From Trifolium pratense (taxonomy: Eukaryota > Streptophyta > Magnoliopsida > Fabales > Fabaceae), in the NCBI RefSeq assembly GCF_020283565.1, contig NC_060060.1, positions 68,743,257 through 68,807,256 on the forward strand: a stretch of 64,000 nt of DNA. The letters run 5' to 3'. Below, piece after piece: positions 33,585 to 44,061 of this stretch. Each line of letters begins with the position of its first letter. Within the stretch, counting starts at the first letter, position 1. The notes under the pieces are model-generated. The model worked only from the letters and a program-made list of their open reading frames with translations, was not told the DNA's origin and made no database searches. The position numbers and the translations under genes are program-made.

Positions 33585-34271
33585 GGTAACCATTGCCATT
33601 TGATTGGTCATTCAGTGAATTCTTGCAACAAATTACATCCCAAGGCACCTATTATCGGGGAAGGCAGGCCCAAGAAGGGATTGGCAGTCCAACAACAATA
33701 TAGACCTAAACCTATTGAACTTGTGGGCACCTCACACTCTACTGAAAAATCTGATCATGTGGATGAAAAATCCGTACATGTTGTGCCAAAATCCACTACT
33801 ATGGCAAGGACTCAGGAACCACAAGTTGATGACTCTGATACCGAAATCGAGGAGGTTGTGATATTTGAACAGGATGATGGCCAGGGTGGGAAAAAAACGC
33901 ATGAGCCCGAATTTGTGAAGTCCCCCAGTGGACACAATAATAATGATAGTAAGGATGCGGGGATTGTTGCTGAACAGATACAGCCTGACTCCACGACAGA
34001 TGAGTTAGTCCAGCATAATAATACAGATGAGGGGTTTGTTCGGCATGATATTTCACAAGTTGCACAACATGCATCCAGTTCAAACAATGTTCCTGAAACT
34101 CCTCTCTTGGACCAAGGGAATGGTATTAGAGTAACTCAAGATCTAGACCTTCCTTTAGTGGCGCAGCAAGATGTTAGCTTAATTCGACAAGCCGGGGTGG
34201 ATATGGTAGAACAAGAGCAATTCACAATATCTCTCCAAGGGTCAAAAGAAGAAACTGCACAGGAAAGCTAG
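33585..34271 (+). pseudogene. LINE ORF1 C-terminal fragment
   Basis: Begins at a CCHC-like knuckle (CHLIGHSVNSC) lacking its first cysteine, then a Lys/Pro-rich segment (HPKAPIIGEGRPKKG) and a long acidic, Gln/Ser/Asp-rich tail ending at 34271. This layout matches the nucleic-acid-binding C-terminus of plant L1-type ORF1. The endonuclease of ORF2 follows 58 bases downstream, as expected. The 5' part of ORF1 is missing. Confidence 0.75.
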
Positions 34272-34328
34272 AAGCATTGAGAAGTCTTATAACACCTGGT
34301 CTAGGGGTGCACCTTCAAATCTTTCTTT

Positions 34329-35260
34329 ATGAAGTTCCTTTATCGGAACGTGAGGGGTTTAGGCAACCCCAAAACCAAAATTCCCTTGAAAAATTGTTGT
34401 GCTACACATAAGCCAGATTATTAGTTTCTGGCTGAAAATTAACCAAACACCTTCATGGTTTTGGAAGTGTCTGCAAGCTGATCATTTTTATGTGAATGAT
34501 AGAGGAGATTATAAGGCCAATATTTGGGGTATGTGGAGCAAAAATAATGCTACCAAAGTTGTGTTTGCATCGGATCAGTGCTTTGCCTTGGAAATACAAC
34601 AATCTGATACACGAGTTTATGTTGCAGCCGTGTATGCTAGCACTTCATATTTGGTGCGTAGGACTCTTTGGGCAGACTTAACGCGACTGCAAGTTATGTT
34701 CGTCGGACCATGGCTGTTTGTAGGTGACTTCAATGCTGTGTTAGGTGCTCATGAAAAACAAGGGAAGAGATTGCCTCCCAAGATCTCTTGTGATGATTTT
34801 TTACAGTGGATGAATGCTAATCTTTTGTCTCATTTAAACACAGTTGGTGTACACTTTACGTGGTCTAATGGTGGTGTCGGTGACAACTTCGTGGCGCTGC
34901 GTTTAGACAGGGCCATTTGCAATCACGCTTGGTTGAACCATTGGCAATCAATACATTGTTGTGCACTTTACAAACATTGCTCGGATCATCATCCGTTAGT
35001 AATTAGTCAGAGTAAAACAGAAGTTCAGCATGCTATGCTGTTTCGTTTCTTCAAGGTCTGGACAAAGCATCCTGATTGTGAAGGCCTGATTAAGGATGTT
35101 TGGAATAAACAAGTGCTTGGAAATCCTGAAACGTTTGAAAGGTGCACTTAAAGTTTGGAACAAGAACGTATTTGGAGATCTTGCATGGAGAAGAGCATTG
35201 CATGCAAGAAGAACACAAGCCAGCAATATGTACAAGTTTTTCTCAATGAATAAAGATCAA
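34329..35260 (+). pseudogene. LINE ORF2 endonuclease domain, truncated
   Basis: It starts at ATG 34329 (MKFLYRNVRGLGNPKTK), the usual start of plant LINE ORF2. A TAG at 34422-34424 and a frameshift near 34440 break it. The frame 34399-35151 then carries the APE-type endonuclease motifs: WLFVGDFNAVLGAHEKQG (catalytic DFN), WSNGG, LDRAICN and SDHHP. After 35151 a shifted frame continues with WNKNVFGDL-type sequence to about 35260, then homology stops. No reverse transcriptase follows, so the 3' part is lost. The minus-strand LINE at 27545-29930 has RT without endonuclease. They are different fragments in opposite orientation and need not come from one element. Confidence 0.85.
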
Positions 35261-35463
35261 TAAACCAGCATTTTTCTTTTCCTTAAACTTAATGAAATGA
35301 ATAATATTATACTGGAAAAAAACTATGTGATTGAATAGTACATCAGTGGATTTATCGTTTCATTCTACTTTTCCCACATTTGCCAACAATAGTGGCAGGT
35401 GGCAATGAAGGGGGGAAAAAAACTCCATTCAATTATGTATTCAATCAAACTTCGAAATTCTTG
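35261..35463. other. junction and 3' flank of tRNase Z gene
   Basis: Sequence between the LINE remnant and the tRNase Z stop codon. It should hold the 3' UTR of the minus-strand gene; no clear AATAAA signal could be fixed. Confidence 0.4.
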
Positions 35464-38400
35464 TCAAAAACCTTCAGTAAGTGCAAAAGTACGACCGGCT
35501 AATGGTGGAGGCAATGCACTTACAGCTTGTTGAATTTCCTGAATATTATAAGCACAAACGGTGCATCAGCATAGCAACGAAAAATCGTAACTGTAGAAGA
35601 CTAATATTGAGCCAAGAGCAACAACACATGATTAATTTTCTATTTTTTAGAAATATGGAAAGCAAGTTGGATTCAGATTCACTGCTGTGACAGTATGACG
35701 TAGTCACTACAGTCATGATATTGGAGCCATTACACGGAAATCAGACAGTTCATAATGCCATACCTCTACGGTGTAACGAGCTGAAAAGTGAATCAAAAGG
35801 ATTGCTTTGTTCTGTAACCTATCAGCATAACTTATTATCTGAAAGAAGAAAAAGGGAAGAAATAAACAAATAAATAGAAGAAAAAATTGATAAAAGTAAA
35901 ACCATTTGAGATTTCATGAAATTGAATGCTATTGATTACAGAAGGTAGCATACCTCAGACAAATGAGTGTGTCCATAATCTTTGGCATGTTCCATAGTAA
36001 TTGCATCGTTAAGAAAGGTGCACTATATGAATAATGGAGAAAATTAAGACTTGGTGTAAACTGTGATGCCATAACATCAACCATCAACATAAACGGGGAA
36101 ACATTAGGACAGGTTCATTGAGGGCTCAAAACTGCACTCCCAAAAGAACCTATATAAATGAATGGTAAAAGACTCAAAATAAAGCCTAACTAAAAAATGA
36201 GTAAATAGAAAAACCTAATTAAGTATCTGAAATCAAAGAGTCGTATGGACACATACGACAAGGTGTTTGGTTGTAATTTGATTATGAAGGTGCTTAAGGT
36301 CCCTTTAATAGTTTGTACTTCAAAGGTGGGAGGACAGTGGATTAGATGCTCATCATTGCCAAGGTTCCCTAGCTGTGCAATGTATATGTGTTCGGGCACC
36401 CTTATCATTTAAGCTAACTTTTCAGAGTGAGATCCAAACCCATTTACCATATTAACGTGTGGACTTACATGCACGCTTTTTCTTCCAAGTTACAGATAAT
36501 ATTTCAAACTATGAAGACTTACACTTTGATGGATCTATCAACAAGAGTCTTTCTAAAAATGTGTTAAAAATTTACCATTCACCACTTCATTACAAATATA
36601 AATCACCGAGGAAACACATAATCAGAGGCAGAAATCAAATAAAGCAAGCCAAATATCATATAAAGTGGCTACAATGACCTTCATGAAAGTTAAATGGGAG
36701 GTCACAATGAGATCATCATATGAATTACAGAGAATAAGGAATATCTATCAAGAAAATCAATTCAAAATTCCGTTTGAGCCTGAAATTTAAATTTTAAGGC
36801 CATATGGAAGGGGAAAATAGTATAGATTCTAAATTAATTTGTACTTTGTTACTTTCAAAGGATGTACTTTAGCCCGCAAGACATCAGCGTTATTTTCATC
36901 AATTATAAAATCTGACATGGTGTCACCCGTGAAAGCAATCTCTGGTTCTGTCAAAGTATTTGTTATCTGCCAAAAACCCCAGCTTGGTTTAGCATTTGTA
37001 GTCAAACTAAAAGATATAGAAGATGGACCATTAGAACTTATCGCAAAATTCAATGTAAATGGTGCATCAACCACACACAAATTTCATAGAACAATAATTG
37101 ATTATAGGGAAAATTGCACTCACCTCCCTTCAAATATTCTTAAATAAGACATACACACCCATAAATCACACAATCACTACATTCAGCTGGAAGTTAATTA
37201 TTTTCTGGTTATCAAATCGAAGCAAAATAAATGGAAAACTACCAACTGACAAGTTATAAAATTGGTTGAAACATACAAAAGATAATTAAGATGCCTAGAT
37301 GTAAATTTGTGAATCATTGAGTGGTGCATACAGTACTTAAGACTGACCTCCACACCAGATGCCTTCAAGTTCTTGATTTCATTTCCAGAAAGACCAATAT
37401 ACTCTGATTTAAGTTTCTTTTTTACAGAGTAAACTATATAACCCTGCCAAAAACATGCAGAACAGTTAGGTTCTATGTCAGATGCTTCATCTATCATGTT
37501 AAGGATACTATTGGAGGTTATTTGAAATTTGTTGTGAGAAAATGCGATAAGAGGTGCAGCATATTGCTTATCTATTAGAAGGGTGCTTGTTGAATATCAT
37601 GTTAAATCTGCTTTTGATATCCAAAATTCCAAAACTAAATGTTTAGTATTGATATACAGGTATACAATTTTAGGATAAATGTAAGAATTCAACAGAAAAT
37701 AAAGGTCCTTTATATTTTTGACATCCGTAAAAGCTAAAAAAGCCATTCCCTGTGGTGCTTTTCGAAAGCTCACGTGGCCTACAAAATATCAATGGCCAAT
37801 GCTGTCAATTGCGGATTACAATTGAAATTTGTTCAAAATTTGCTACCTGGCTAGGTATTACATGATAAGTCCGAAAAGCTTTTACTTTAAGATCGTCTCT
37901 GAGAGAAAATTCTTCTCCTGCAGTAAGCCAGAAATTAGAAACAGCTATACACAAGAGAAAAAAACTTATTAATTTGAATGTTTAATAATTGCAGGCTCCA
38001 TCTTGATTGAGAGCAACAATTACCTACATCCAAGCCAACGAGATTGTGCTTAAGCTCTGATTGGTCCATTTTCCTGTGAATCTCAAAGAGTTTCTCTACA
38101 TCCTCTTTTACTGAAATTGGTACAATAATTGTTGGGGGCTTCATACGGTATAAACCACGTGTGGCAACATTGGTAATCCTCCATGTTGAAAAGTTAACAT
38201 ACATCATTAAGTTCAACAACGAACTAATTCAGCGATTCATCCATTTCATCATACAAACCCCCACATGTAACATATATATACTAATTTAAAGGGAAAACAT
38301 AAAATGAGATGGCAAGTTCTACGGCGGAACAGTACTTGTTTTCTCTTGTTTTTTTTTTTGTCAAACCAGCACCAGTCATATTACATTCTTAGCCCCCTGT

Positions 38401-38967
38401 TTGGATAAACAACTTAATTATTTAAGTGTTCATACACAAACTATTTCTAACAAAAGATAAGATAAAGTCTAATTGGTCTCATATAAGTTATAAGCTACTT
38501 TCATAAGCTATCCTAGAGAGCTTATGAAAGTAAGCTGTAAACAACTTATCAACATATCATAAGTTATTTCCATAAGCTGTCAAACAATATCACAAGTGAT
38601 TATGTTAGTAGTTAAACTCAAATAAGTCAATCCAAACAAGCCCTACTAAATCACTAGCGCGAAGATAAGCTATAAGATAAGCTAATGAAAATAACAATGC
38701 ACTGGCATATGATTGAATTAACAATGAAAATAAAGAGTAACTAACTAACTAACTAACAATGTGATCCATGTGAGCATGAGAGATTAAAAGAAAATCTTGA
38801 GAAGCAGCACGAGGTGGACAGCGACCGATATCGAAAGCAAGTTTAAGTGTGGGAAAAATGATGCAAGTTTCATGGCCTCCAATGGATAAACCCTCAATTT
38901 GGTATCCTTCAATGTTCAAACCCTTTGATTTCTTTGAACAAGACTCTGTTTTACGCTCCATCATCAA
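35464..38967 (-). pseudogene. TRZ: tRNase Z (short form), eight exons, damaged exon 1/2 junction
   Basis: Endonuclease removing the 3' trailer of precursor tRNA; short plant tRNase Z, metallo-beta-lactamase fold. Minus-strand exons: 38758-38967, about 38024-38182, 37847-37917, 37348-37443, 36853-36966, 35954-36022, 35764-35838, 35464-35538. Exon 1 gives IEGLSIGGHETCIIFP, AFDIGRCPPRAASQDF and the metal-binding SHAHMDHI (HxHxDH). Later exons give TRGLYRMKPPTIIVP, HNLVGLD, KVKAFRTYHVIPSQ, EYIGLSGNEIKNLK, PEIAFTGDT, MEHAKDYGHTH, ILLIHFSARYT and ALPPPLAGRTFALTEGF. Exons 3-8 have GT/AG borders and correct phase. The exon 1/2 junction fails: there is no AG before GGAGGATTACC, and four bases are missing after the CCAATG codons, shifting the frame. 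An unusual HPLKC replaces the expected LxxES-type residues at the exon 5/6 border. It is a recent pseudogene or a locus with a sequence error; the remaining exons are well kept. Confidence 0.88.
38392..38643. mobile_element. MITE in tRNase Z intron 1
   Basis: Ends are inverted repeats: GCCCCCTGTTTGGATAAAC at the left and GGGCTTGTTTGGATTGAC read from the right. The interior has repeated CATAAGCT / AGCTTATG motifs forming a further palindrome around 38515. About 250 bases, non-coding, probably hAT-related by its TGTTTGGAT ends. No clean target duplication. Confidence 0.6.
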
Positions 38968-38989
38968 TCAATACTTAGAAGATAGCAGT

Positions 38990-39470
38990 AGAATGAGATT
39001 GACCTGGAAAATAATTACGGCGATTTAGTGTGAAATCGCTGAACGGCGGGGTGTGTGTGTGGAGTTGCCTATATGAACGGCAGGGCAGTGAACAGAACTT
39101 AGTATAGTTGAAAATAATGGGTGTTTTGTTCCTGGTTCGTTGGATAAATCAAACAGTTAAAAATAGAGCATGACTGAGATGCGTTTGTTACCACTTGTTG
39201 TAACAAAAAAAAAAATCATTTCTTTTTTAAAAAATAATTTCTCTTAAAAATGTTACATCTTCGCTACCCTTATTCACGGTAGATTTTCTAGCCGTCAAGC
39301 TACTTTACAAAATAAATTGAAGAATTGCAAGAAGTAATAATAATAAATAATTAATGATATAATAAGAAAAAAAATTAACTATTTTATTGGTATCGTAACT
39401 TATAATTTAGTATAATTTTTTTCTCAAAACGATATGGAGGAGGGAGTATTCACTAACAGGTACGTATTTA
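38990..39470. other. upstream region of tRNase Z gene
   Basis: Includes the likely promoter and 5' UTR of the minus-strand gene (38968-39120). Farther right, at 39425-39450, GGAGGGAGTATT looks like a lone end of a Stowaway-type element. Confidence 0.4.
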
Positions 39471-40195
39471 GGCACTGTGAAGAGAGCAACCTTCCTAGGT
39501 CCAAAAAATTAGGGCCCAAAATAATATTTTTAAAGGTATATTTTATTATAGAGCAATAAAGTCATGAAAGAAGTAGATGATGAGGACATTTTTATGCATT
39601 TAAAGTGTTGTAAATGTGTTAATGTCAGCAATTGAAATTCTTGAGTTTGTAAAAGTCTCGATTATTATCCAAATGTTATAATTGCTTATTGAATTCTTTT
39701 AACTATGTCAGTGACTTTTGCATCTGCGAAAATAAGTTTTTCGAAGTTAAAATTATTGAAAAATTACTTGAGATTGTCAATGCCACAAGGGAAAAAATTG
39801 AATGGACTAGCTATTTTATGTAATCCCTTCGTTCCAAATTGTAAGTCACTTTGAGAAAACAATTTGTACTAAATTATAAGTCACTTTACATTATCAATGA
39901 AACATTTAATGTTAATTTTCATATTATACCTTTAATTATTTATTACTCTCTCTTCTTTCAATTCTTCCATTTATTTTTTTTATACCATTAAAGAATGACA
40001 ATTTTGTAAACTAACTAATAATTTCTTTTTTTCGTACAACATTAATTACATTTCTTAATTTGTGTAATTTGCCCAAAGTAACTTATATTTTGGAACGGAG
40101 GGAGTATTAAAAAAGTATATGATAGAACATTTTGATATAGATGCAATTATTAGTGATGTTGCATCTGGAAATACTCATAGAAAAATGTTTTGTAT
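39471..40195 (+). pseudogene. hAT transposase C-terminal remnant (split by a MITE)
   Basis: Plus-strand remnant of a hAT-type transposase with a TTF/DUF4371-type architecture: AIEILEFVKVS, then ASAKISFSKLKLLKNYLR (about 39720-39770) and LNGLAIL just before the Stowaway insertion. DIDAIISDVASGN follows after it (about 40130-40165). The SKLKLIK..LR...L..LA block is the conserved C-terminal hAT dimerisation region. Stops and frame changes are present. The upstream part of the transposase is not visible. Confidence 0.7.
39821..40106. mobile_element. Stowaway-like MITE
   Basis: Inverted ends ATCCCTTCGTTCCAAATTGT (left) and CTCCCTCCGTTCCAAAATAT (from the right), 282 bases long, with TA on both sides (39821-39822, 40105-40106). 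This matches the Tc1/mariner-type Stowaway terminus CTCCCTCCGT and TA target. Inserted in the hAT remnant. Confidence 0.88.
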
Positions 40196-40576
40196 AAACA
40201 TTTTAACATTAAATAAAAAAATCATTGTCTTTTAAGAAATCAAATTATTTTTTTAACAAAAAAAAAAAAGAATTGACCACCAATTTTGTTTTTCAAAATA
40301 GAAAATAATTCAAATTTTTTATACTATTTAATAGTTAGACACAAATTATAAATTGGTCCATACACCACTAAAATCATAATAAAAATGGATATGTTCACTA
40401 ACGGTGTGTTGGGTTCCAAAGGTATAAGTGGAGATTAAAGAAAGCAATAGCCGTGTCTATCAAAGCTACAATAGTTAATAACAATATCTTGGTTATTCAA
40501 TTGTAGCTAAGTTTTGTGAATTTTGAATGGATTCTACATAGAGAAAACTGTGACACCCTAAAAAGTTTGTTGTTTA
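40196..40576. other. unassigned sequence
   Basis: A/T-rich, with no gene or defined repeat seen. Confidence 0.4.
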
Positions 40577-40733
40577 TTATGAAGAAAAATGTTTTTTTTT
40601 TGAAGAAGCTAAACTAGTCCACCCAAATTGGTACGAGAGAGAATCGAACCTGAGACCTTAAGGAGGAGCACACTCCCAGTCCCAAGCCAATACCACTAGA
40701 CCAAACCAAGTGGGTTTTATGAAGAAAAATGTT
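40577..40733 (-). mobile_element. tRNA-derived SINE 1
   Basis: Body 40594-40716 on the minus strand with pol III box A (TGGTCTAGTGGTATT, 40689-40703) and box B (GGTTCGATTC, 40641-40650), and an A-rich 3' end. It is flanked by the exact 17-base duplication TTATGAAGAAAAATGTT (40577-40593, 40717-40733). Confidence 0.9.
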
Positions 40734-41264
40734 AAATTAAGGAAGCTGAGAATAGTAAAAGTATTATGAAATTTTTATAGTAAATTCAATACAATTTTTT
40801 TTGTTTCCTTAACTAGTGCTCTAGGAACACTAATTAACATAACTATTATGAATTATGGATGAATTAGTGTGAAATACTACAAATGATTAAGGCCATAATT
40901 AAGGAGGTTGTGTACCAAACATTGTTACATGCTACACCCCACTAATGTCACCATGGATTCTCTATGAACACATGTAATGTCCTAATTAAGTTATAGTTTT
41001 CTATGTGTCCTTACTATTATTATATTTAGGAGCTTTGTTTTGGACTTTAGTTGACTTGAACACCAGCTGAATTGAGTCTTTATTTATTCTGTATTTAGCA
41101 ATAATTGATCCTTATCGAAGAACATTTGGTTACATAAGACGGATTTTCCCCTCTCAATCGGGTTTTATCAATAGAAAATAGTCGGGGATTCCTCTAGCCA
41201 CTTATTTAAGGTACACGAGTCTCTTATTAATCGGACCAACCACATGTTACGATTAATATCTATT
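40734..41264. other. unassigned intergenic sequence
   Basis: No gene or element recognised. Confidence 0.4.
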
Positions 41265-41388
41265 TTTTTTCTCCGATATATAGTTTAGTGATTAGACTAA
41301 TACACTATGGAGAATTCAGGATTCAAACTTCAACCCCTCAAATAATGTCTCTTGCAACTACCAACTGAGTTACTCTTACGGAACAAAA
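41265..41388 (-). mobile_element. probable tRNA-derived SINE 2
   Basis: On the minus strand TAACTCAGTTGGTAGTT resembles box A of a tRNA, and GTTTGAATCC, about 40 bases further, resembles box B. The cloverleaf is not intact, so it is not a tRNA gene. Target duplications were not found. Confidence 0.45.
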
Positions 41389-41806
41389 TTTATTATTATT
41401 ATTTTTATTTTTTGGTTACAAAATTTATTATTTTAATTTGTGTGTATAAAGACACATTTTTAAAATTGATGACAAACTTAAATGATTTTTTATTTTTTTT
41501 GACAAAAAAAGATTTTTTTTTTGTTTCAAAAATAATACAAACAAAATGATTTTATATTTAAAACTATAGTAACGAAATAATATCTGGTGTTGTAACCAAA
41601 AAAAAAAAAAGAAATAATATCTGGTGTAACAACTCAATCATAAAAATTGTCTTTAAAAAAAAAAAAACTCAATCATAAAATCAAGCTAGGTTTCAGCTTT
41701 CGGGGTCTTTTTCTGATTAAAAATAATAATTAAAATTAAATAAGTGACAATGAATGTAGCCAGGTAACTTGCCGTAGCTACAATCTGTGATTGAGCCTCT
41801 ATATTG
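41389..41806. repeat. A/T-rich sequence with a duplicated segment
   Basis: A block of GAAATAATATCTGGTGT occurs twice (41573-41589 and 41611-41627), separated by poly-A. ACTCAATCATAAAA is also repeated. No genes. Confidence 0.45.
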
Positions 41807-42377
41807 TAGGGATGACAACGGGCATCCATAGGTGCGAGTTTGACACTTACCAAACCCACACCCGAAAATCATCACCCAAACCCAAACCCAAACTCAAACT
41901 CAAAGACTGTTCGGGTGGCAAAACAACACCCACGCCCACACCCATTGGGTTCGGGTTTTTTCCACCAAAACCCAAACCCAAACCCACAACACATTTAAAA
42001 ATAATTTGCAAATTTAAGGAATTAAATTCCAACATAGACTTTGAATTAAATTACAACTAAAATTAAGGTCTTCCAAAGAAATTCAAACATAGACTTTCAA
42101 GAAATTACAACATATACTTTCAAGAAATTAAATTACAACTAAAATTTAAGGTCTTCCAAGGAAATTGAGGGAGACTATGGGGGTAATTAGGTAATTATAA
42201 AATATTTCGGGTGGATGTATGGGTTTCGGGTGTGGGTTTGACTGATACCAAACCCACACCCATATTTTCGGGTGTCACCCGAACTCAAACCCAAACACAG
42301 TCAAATCGGGTTTCGCCCGTTGACTTGGGTTTGAGTTCGGGTGGGTCTCTCAGGTTTGAGTTTTTTTGCCATCGCTA
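41807..42377. mobile_element. non-autonomous hAT-like element with CCCAAA repeats
   Basis: Left end TAGGGATGACAACGGGC and right end, read inward, TAGCGATGGCAAAAA are related inverted repeats of the TAGGGATGGCAA type known from hAT elements. Inside both ends are many ACCCAAACCC / GGGTTTGGGT and CGGGTG motifs in inverted orientation. The flanking 8-mers (CTATATTG and CTGTCTTT) match at only five positions, so the target duplication is decayed. Non-coding. It ends about 115 bases before the RING gene. Confidence 0.6.
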
Positions 42378-42491
42378 CTGTCTTTTTGTCATTGAACTGC
42401 AAACAAATTATACCATAATTAGACACTTGTGTATTTCAAGCTTGACTTGGTTTTCTTACCAACGTACTGGAATTAAATTAAGCAAAAAACC

Positions 42492-42944
42492 ATGGTAATG
42501 GAGATTGTAATTTCTTTGATAATCTTATTTGTTGGGATTGGTATTTTGGTGTCTATTCATTTCTGCATAGTTGGGAGAGCATTCAGAAGAGATAGTAATA
42601 GTGGTGGAGACATTCAAGGGCAGAGTAGTAGTACTAGGAGCACTTCAAAAGGAATGTTTGGTGGTGACTTGAAGAACCTTCCTTGTTTTGATTATGTGGA
42701 ACCAATAGAGAAAGGATACAACAACCTTGTGGATTGTGCTGTTTGTTTGGAGAGTTTTAAGGTTGGTGATGCTTGTAGATTGTTGCCTAAATGCAGACAC
42801 AGTTTTCATGTTCAGTGTATAGATTTGTGGATTATGAAGACACCCTTTTGTCCAATTTGTAGAACATGGGTTTATTCAAGAGTAATTATGAGGGAAGAAA
42901 GTGTTGCTTCTGGTTCTGATATTGTAGAAATTGAAATGCCATAA
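42492..42944 (+). CDS. ATL-type RING-H2 finger protein (E3 ubiquitin ligase)
   Basis: Intronless 150-codon gene. The start is in a good context (ACCATGG); a second in-frame ATG is two codons on. Residues 4-27 form one hydrophobic membrane segment (IVISLIILFVGIGILVSIHF). A Ser/Gly-rich linker follows, then LKNLPCFDYVEP, which takes the place of the conserved GLD region of ATL proteins. The RING-H2 finger spans about residues 82-123: CAVC, CRHSFHVQCIDLW and CPICRTW, with two histidines at positions 4 and 5. ATL proteins are membrane-anchored E3 ligases that transfer ubiquitin from E2 to targets in signalling and defence. Length, single membrane segment and lack of introns fit the family. The substrate cannot be inferred. 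It lies between a hAT-like element upstream and a Mutator element downstream. Confidence 0.92.
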   Translation: MVMEIVISLIILFVGIGILVSIHFCIVGRAFRRDSNSGGDIQGQSSSTRSTSKGMFGGDLKNLPCFDYVEPIEKGYNNLVDCAVCLESFKVGDACRLLPKCRHSFHVQCIDLWIMKTPFCPICRTWVYSRVIMREESVASGSDIVEIEMP

Positions 42945-43308
42945 AGATTAAAGCTTTATCTTTGTAGTTGAAGCTGGAGTATATCTTTGGTAAGATTATC
43001 AATCAGTAACCAAGGGTGTATATCTTTATTTGGTCATAGTATTATTCACCTGAGTAAATCATGTCCTTGCACATATTTTATATACTTATTATTATCTCTA
43101 ATTATTGAATTATCATAGTACTAACTGTAGTGCCAATTGTATAAAGGGTCAAACATCATTCTTCGTGGTTGGTTTCTATGTAATGCTTATCCATCCAAAT
43201 TGCTGGGTGCCGTGGACAAATTTTCAGCTGAAATATTAGGAACCACTATAAAAATAGTAACTGTTTCTGTCTTTTCGTTGATAAAGCATTGTCTTATCTT
43301 TATTGTAA
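42945..43308 (+). other. 3' flank of the RING gene
   Basis: Likely 3' UTR and downstream sequence; no second gene. The 43137-43361 open frame runs into the Mutator TIR and is taken as chance. Confidence 0.5.
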
Positions 43309-44047
43309 TTAACTATAGGCTTAAATGCAGTTTTGGCCCTCCAAGTTTTACAATTGCTTGATTTTGGCCCCCCACATTTCAATTGCTTGATTTTAACCCT
43401 CTAAGTTTTACAATTGCTTGATTTTAGTCCTCTAAGTTTCAATTGCTCGATTTTGGCCCCCCAAGTTTACCCTATTTTGCATTTGCTAGCCCCCCGTTGA
43501 CTTTTTTGACTAAAAATTGTTTATGTGACATTTTAAAAAAAATTAAAAATATGTTTTAATTAAAAAAATTAAAAAATAATAATATTTGCTTTTATAAAAA
43601 TGTATTAATTTTTTTTTTTTAATAAAAGGTTTAATAATTATTTTTTATTTAAAAAAAAGTTTACAAAGTTTTTAAAAAATAGTTCATAAAATGTTTTTTT
43701 TACTTTTTTATATAACAAAATTATTTTACAAACTACATATAATAAGAAAAATATTTTATAATTTAGTTTTAAAAAACAATTTGTAATTTATTTATTTATT
43801 TTTAAATACTTATTTAATTTTAAAATGCTACATAACCAATTTTTAATCAAAATATTCAACGGGGGGCTAGCAAATGCAAAATGGGGTAAACTTGGGGGGC
43901 CAAAATCGAGCAATTGAAACTTGGAGGGCTAAAATCAAGCAATTGTGAAACTTAGGGGGTTAAAATCAAGCAATTGAAACGCGGGGGGCCAAAATCAAAC
44001 AATTGTGAAACTTGGGGGGCCAAAACTGCATTTAAGCCTTAACTATA
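43309..44047. mobile_element. small Mutator-like element (GGCTTAAATGCAG family), copy 2
   Basis: Element 43318-44038 (721 bp) with exact 9-base duplication TTAACTATA (43309-43317, 44039-44047). Inverted ends GGCTTAAATGCAGTTTTGGC run about 180 bases and consist of repeated AATTGCTTGATTTTGGCCCC-type units (about five per end). The centre is nearly pure A/T. Non-coding. Confidence 0.92.
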
Positions 44048-44061
44048 TATCAAATGCTATA

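Noticed and set aside
33333..34271. Intact kelch gene
   Set aside because: Only one kelch blade is present and the rest is LINE ORF1.
41265..41388. tRNA gene
   Set aside because: Same reason: box-like motifs without a cloverleaf.
41867..41990. Interstitial telomere repeat (CCCAAA / CCCTAAA)
   Set aside because: The words are ACCCAAACCC with irregular spacing and occur inverted at both ends of a hAT-like element; they are subterminal transposon repeats.
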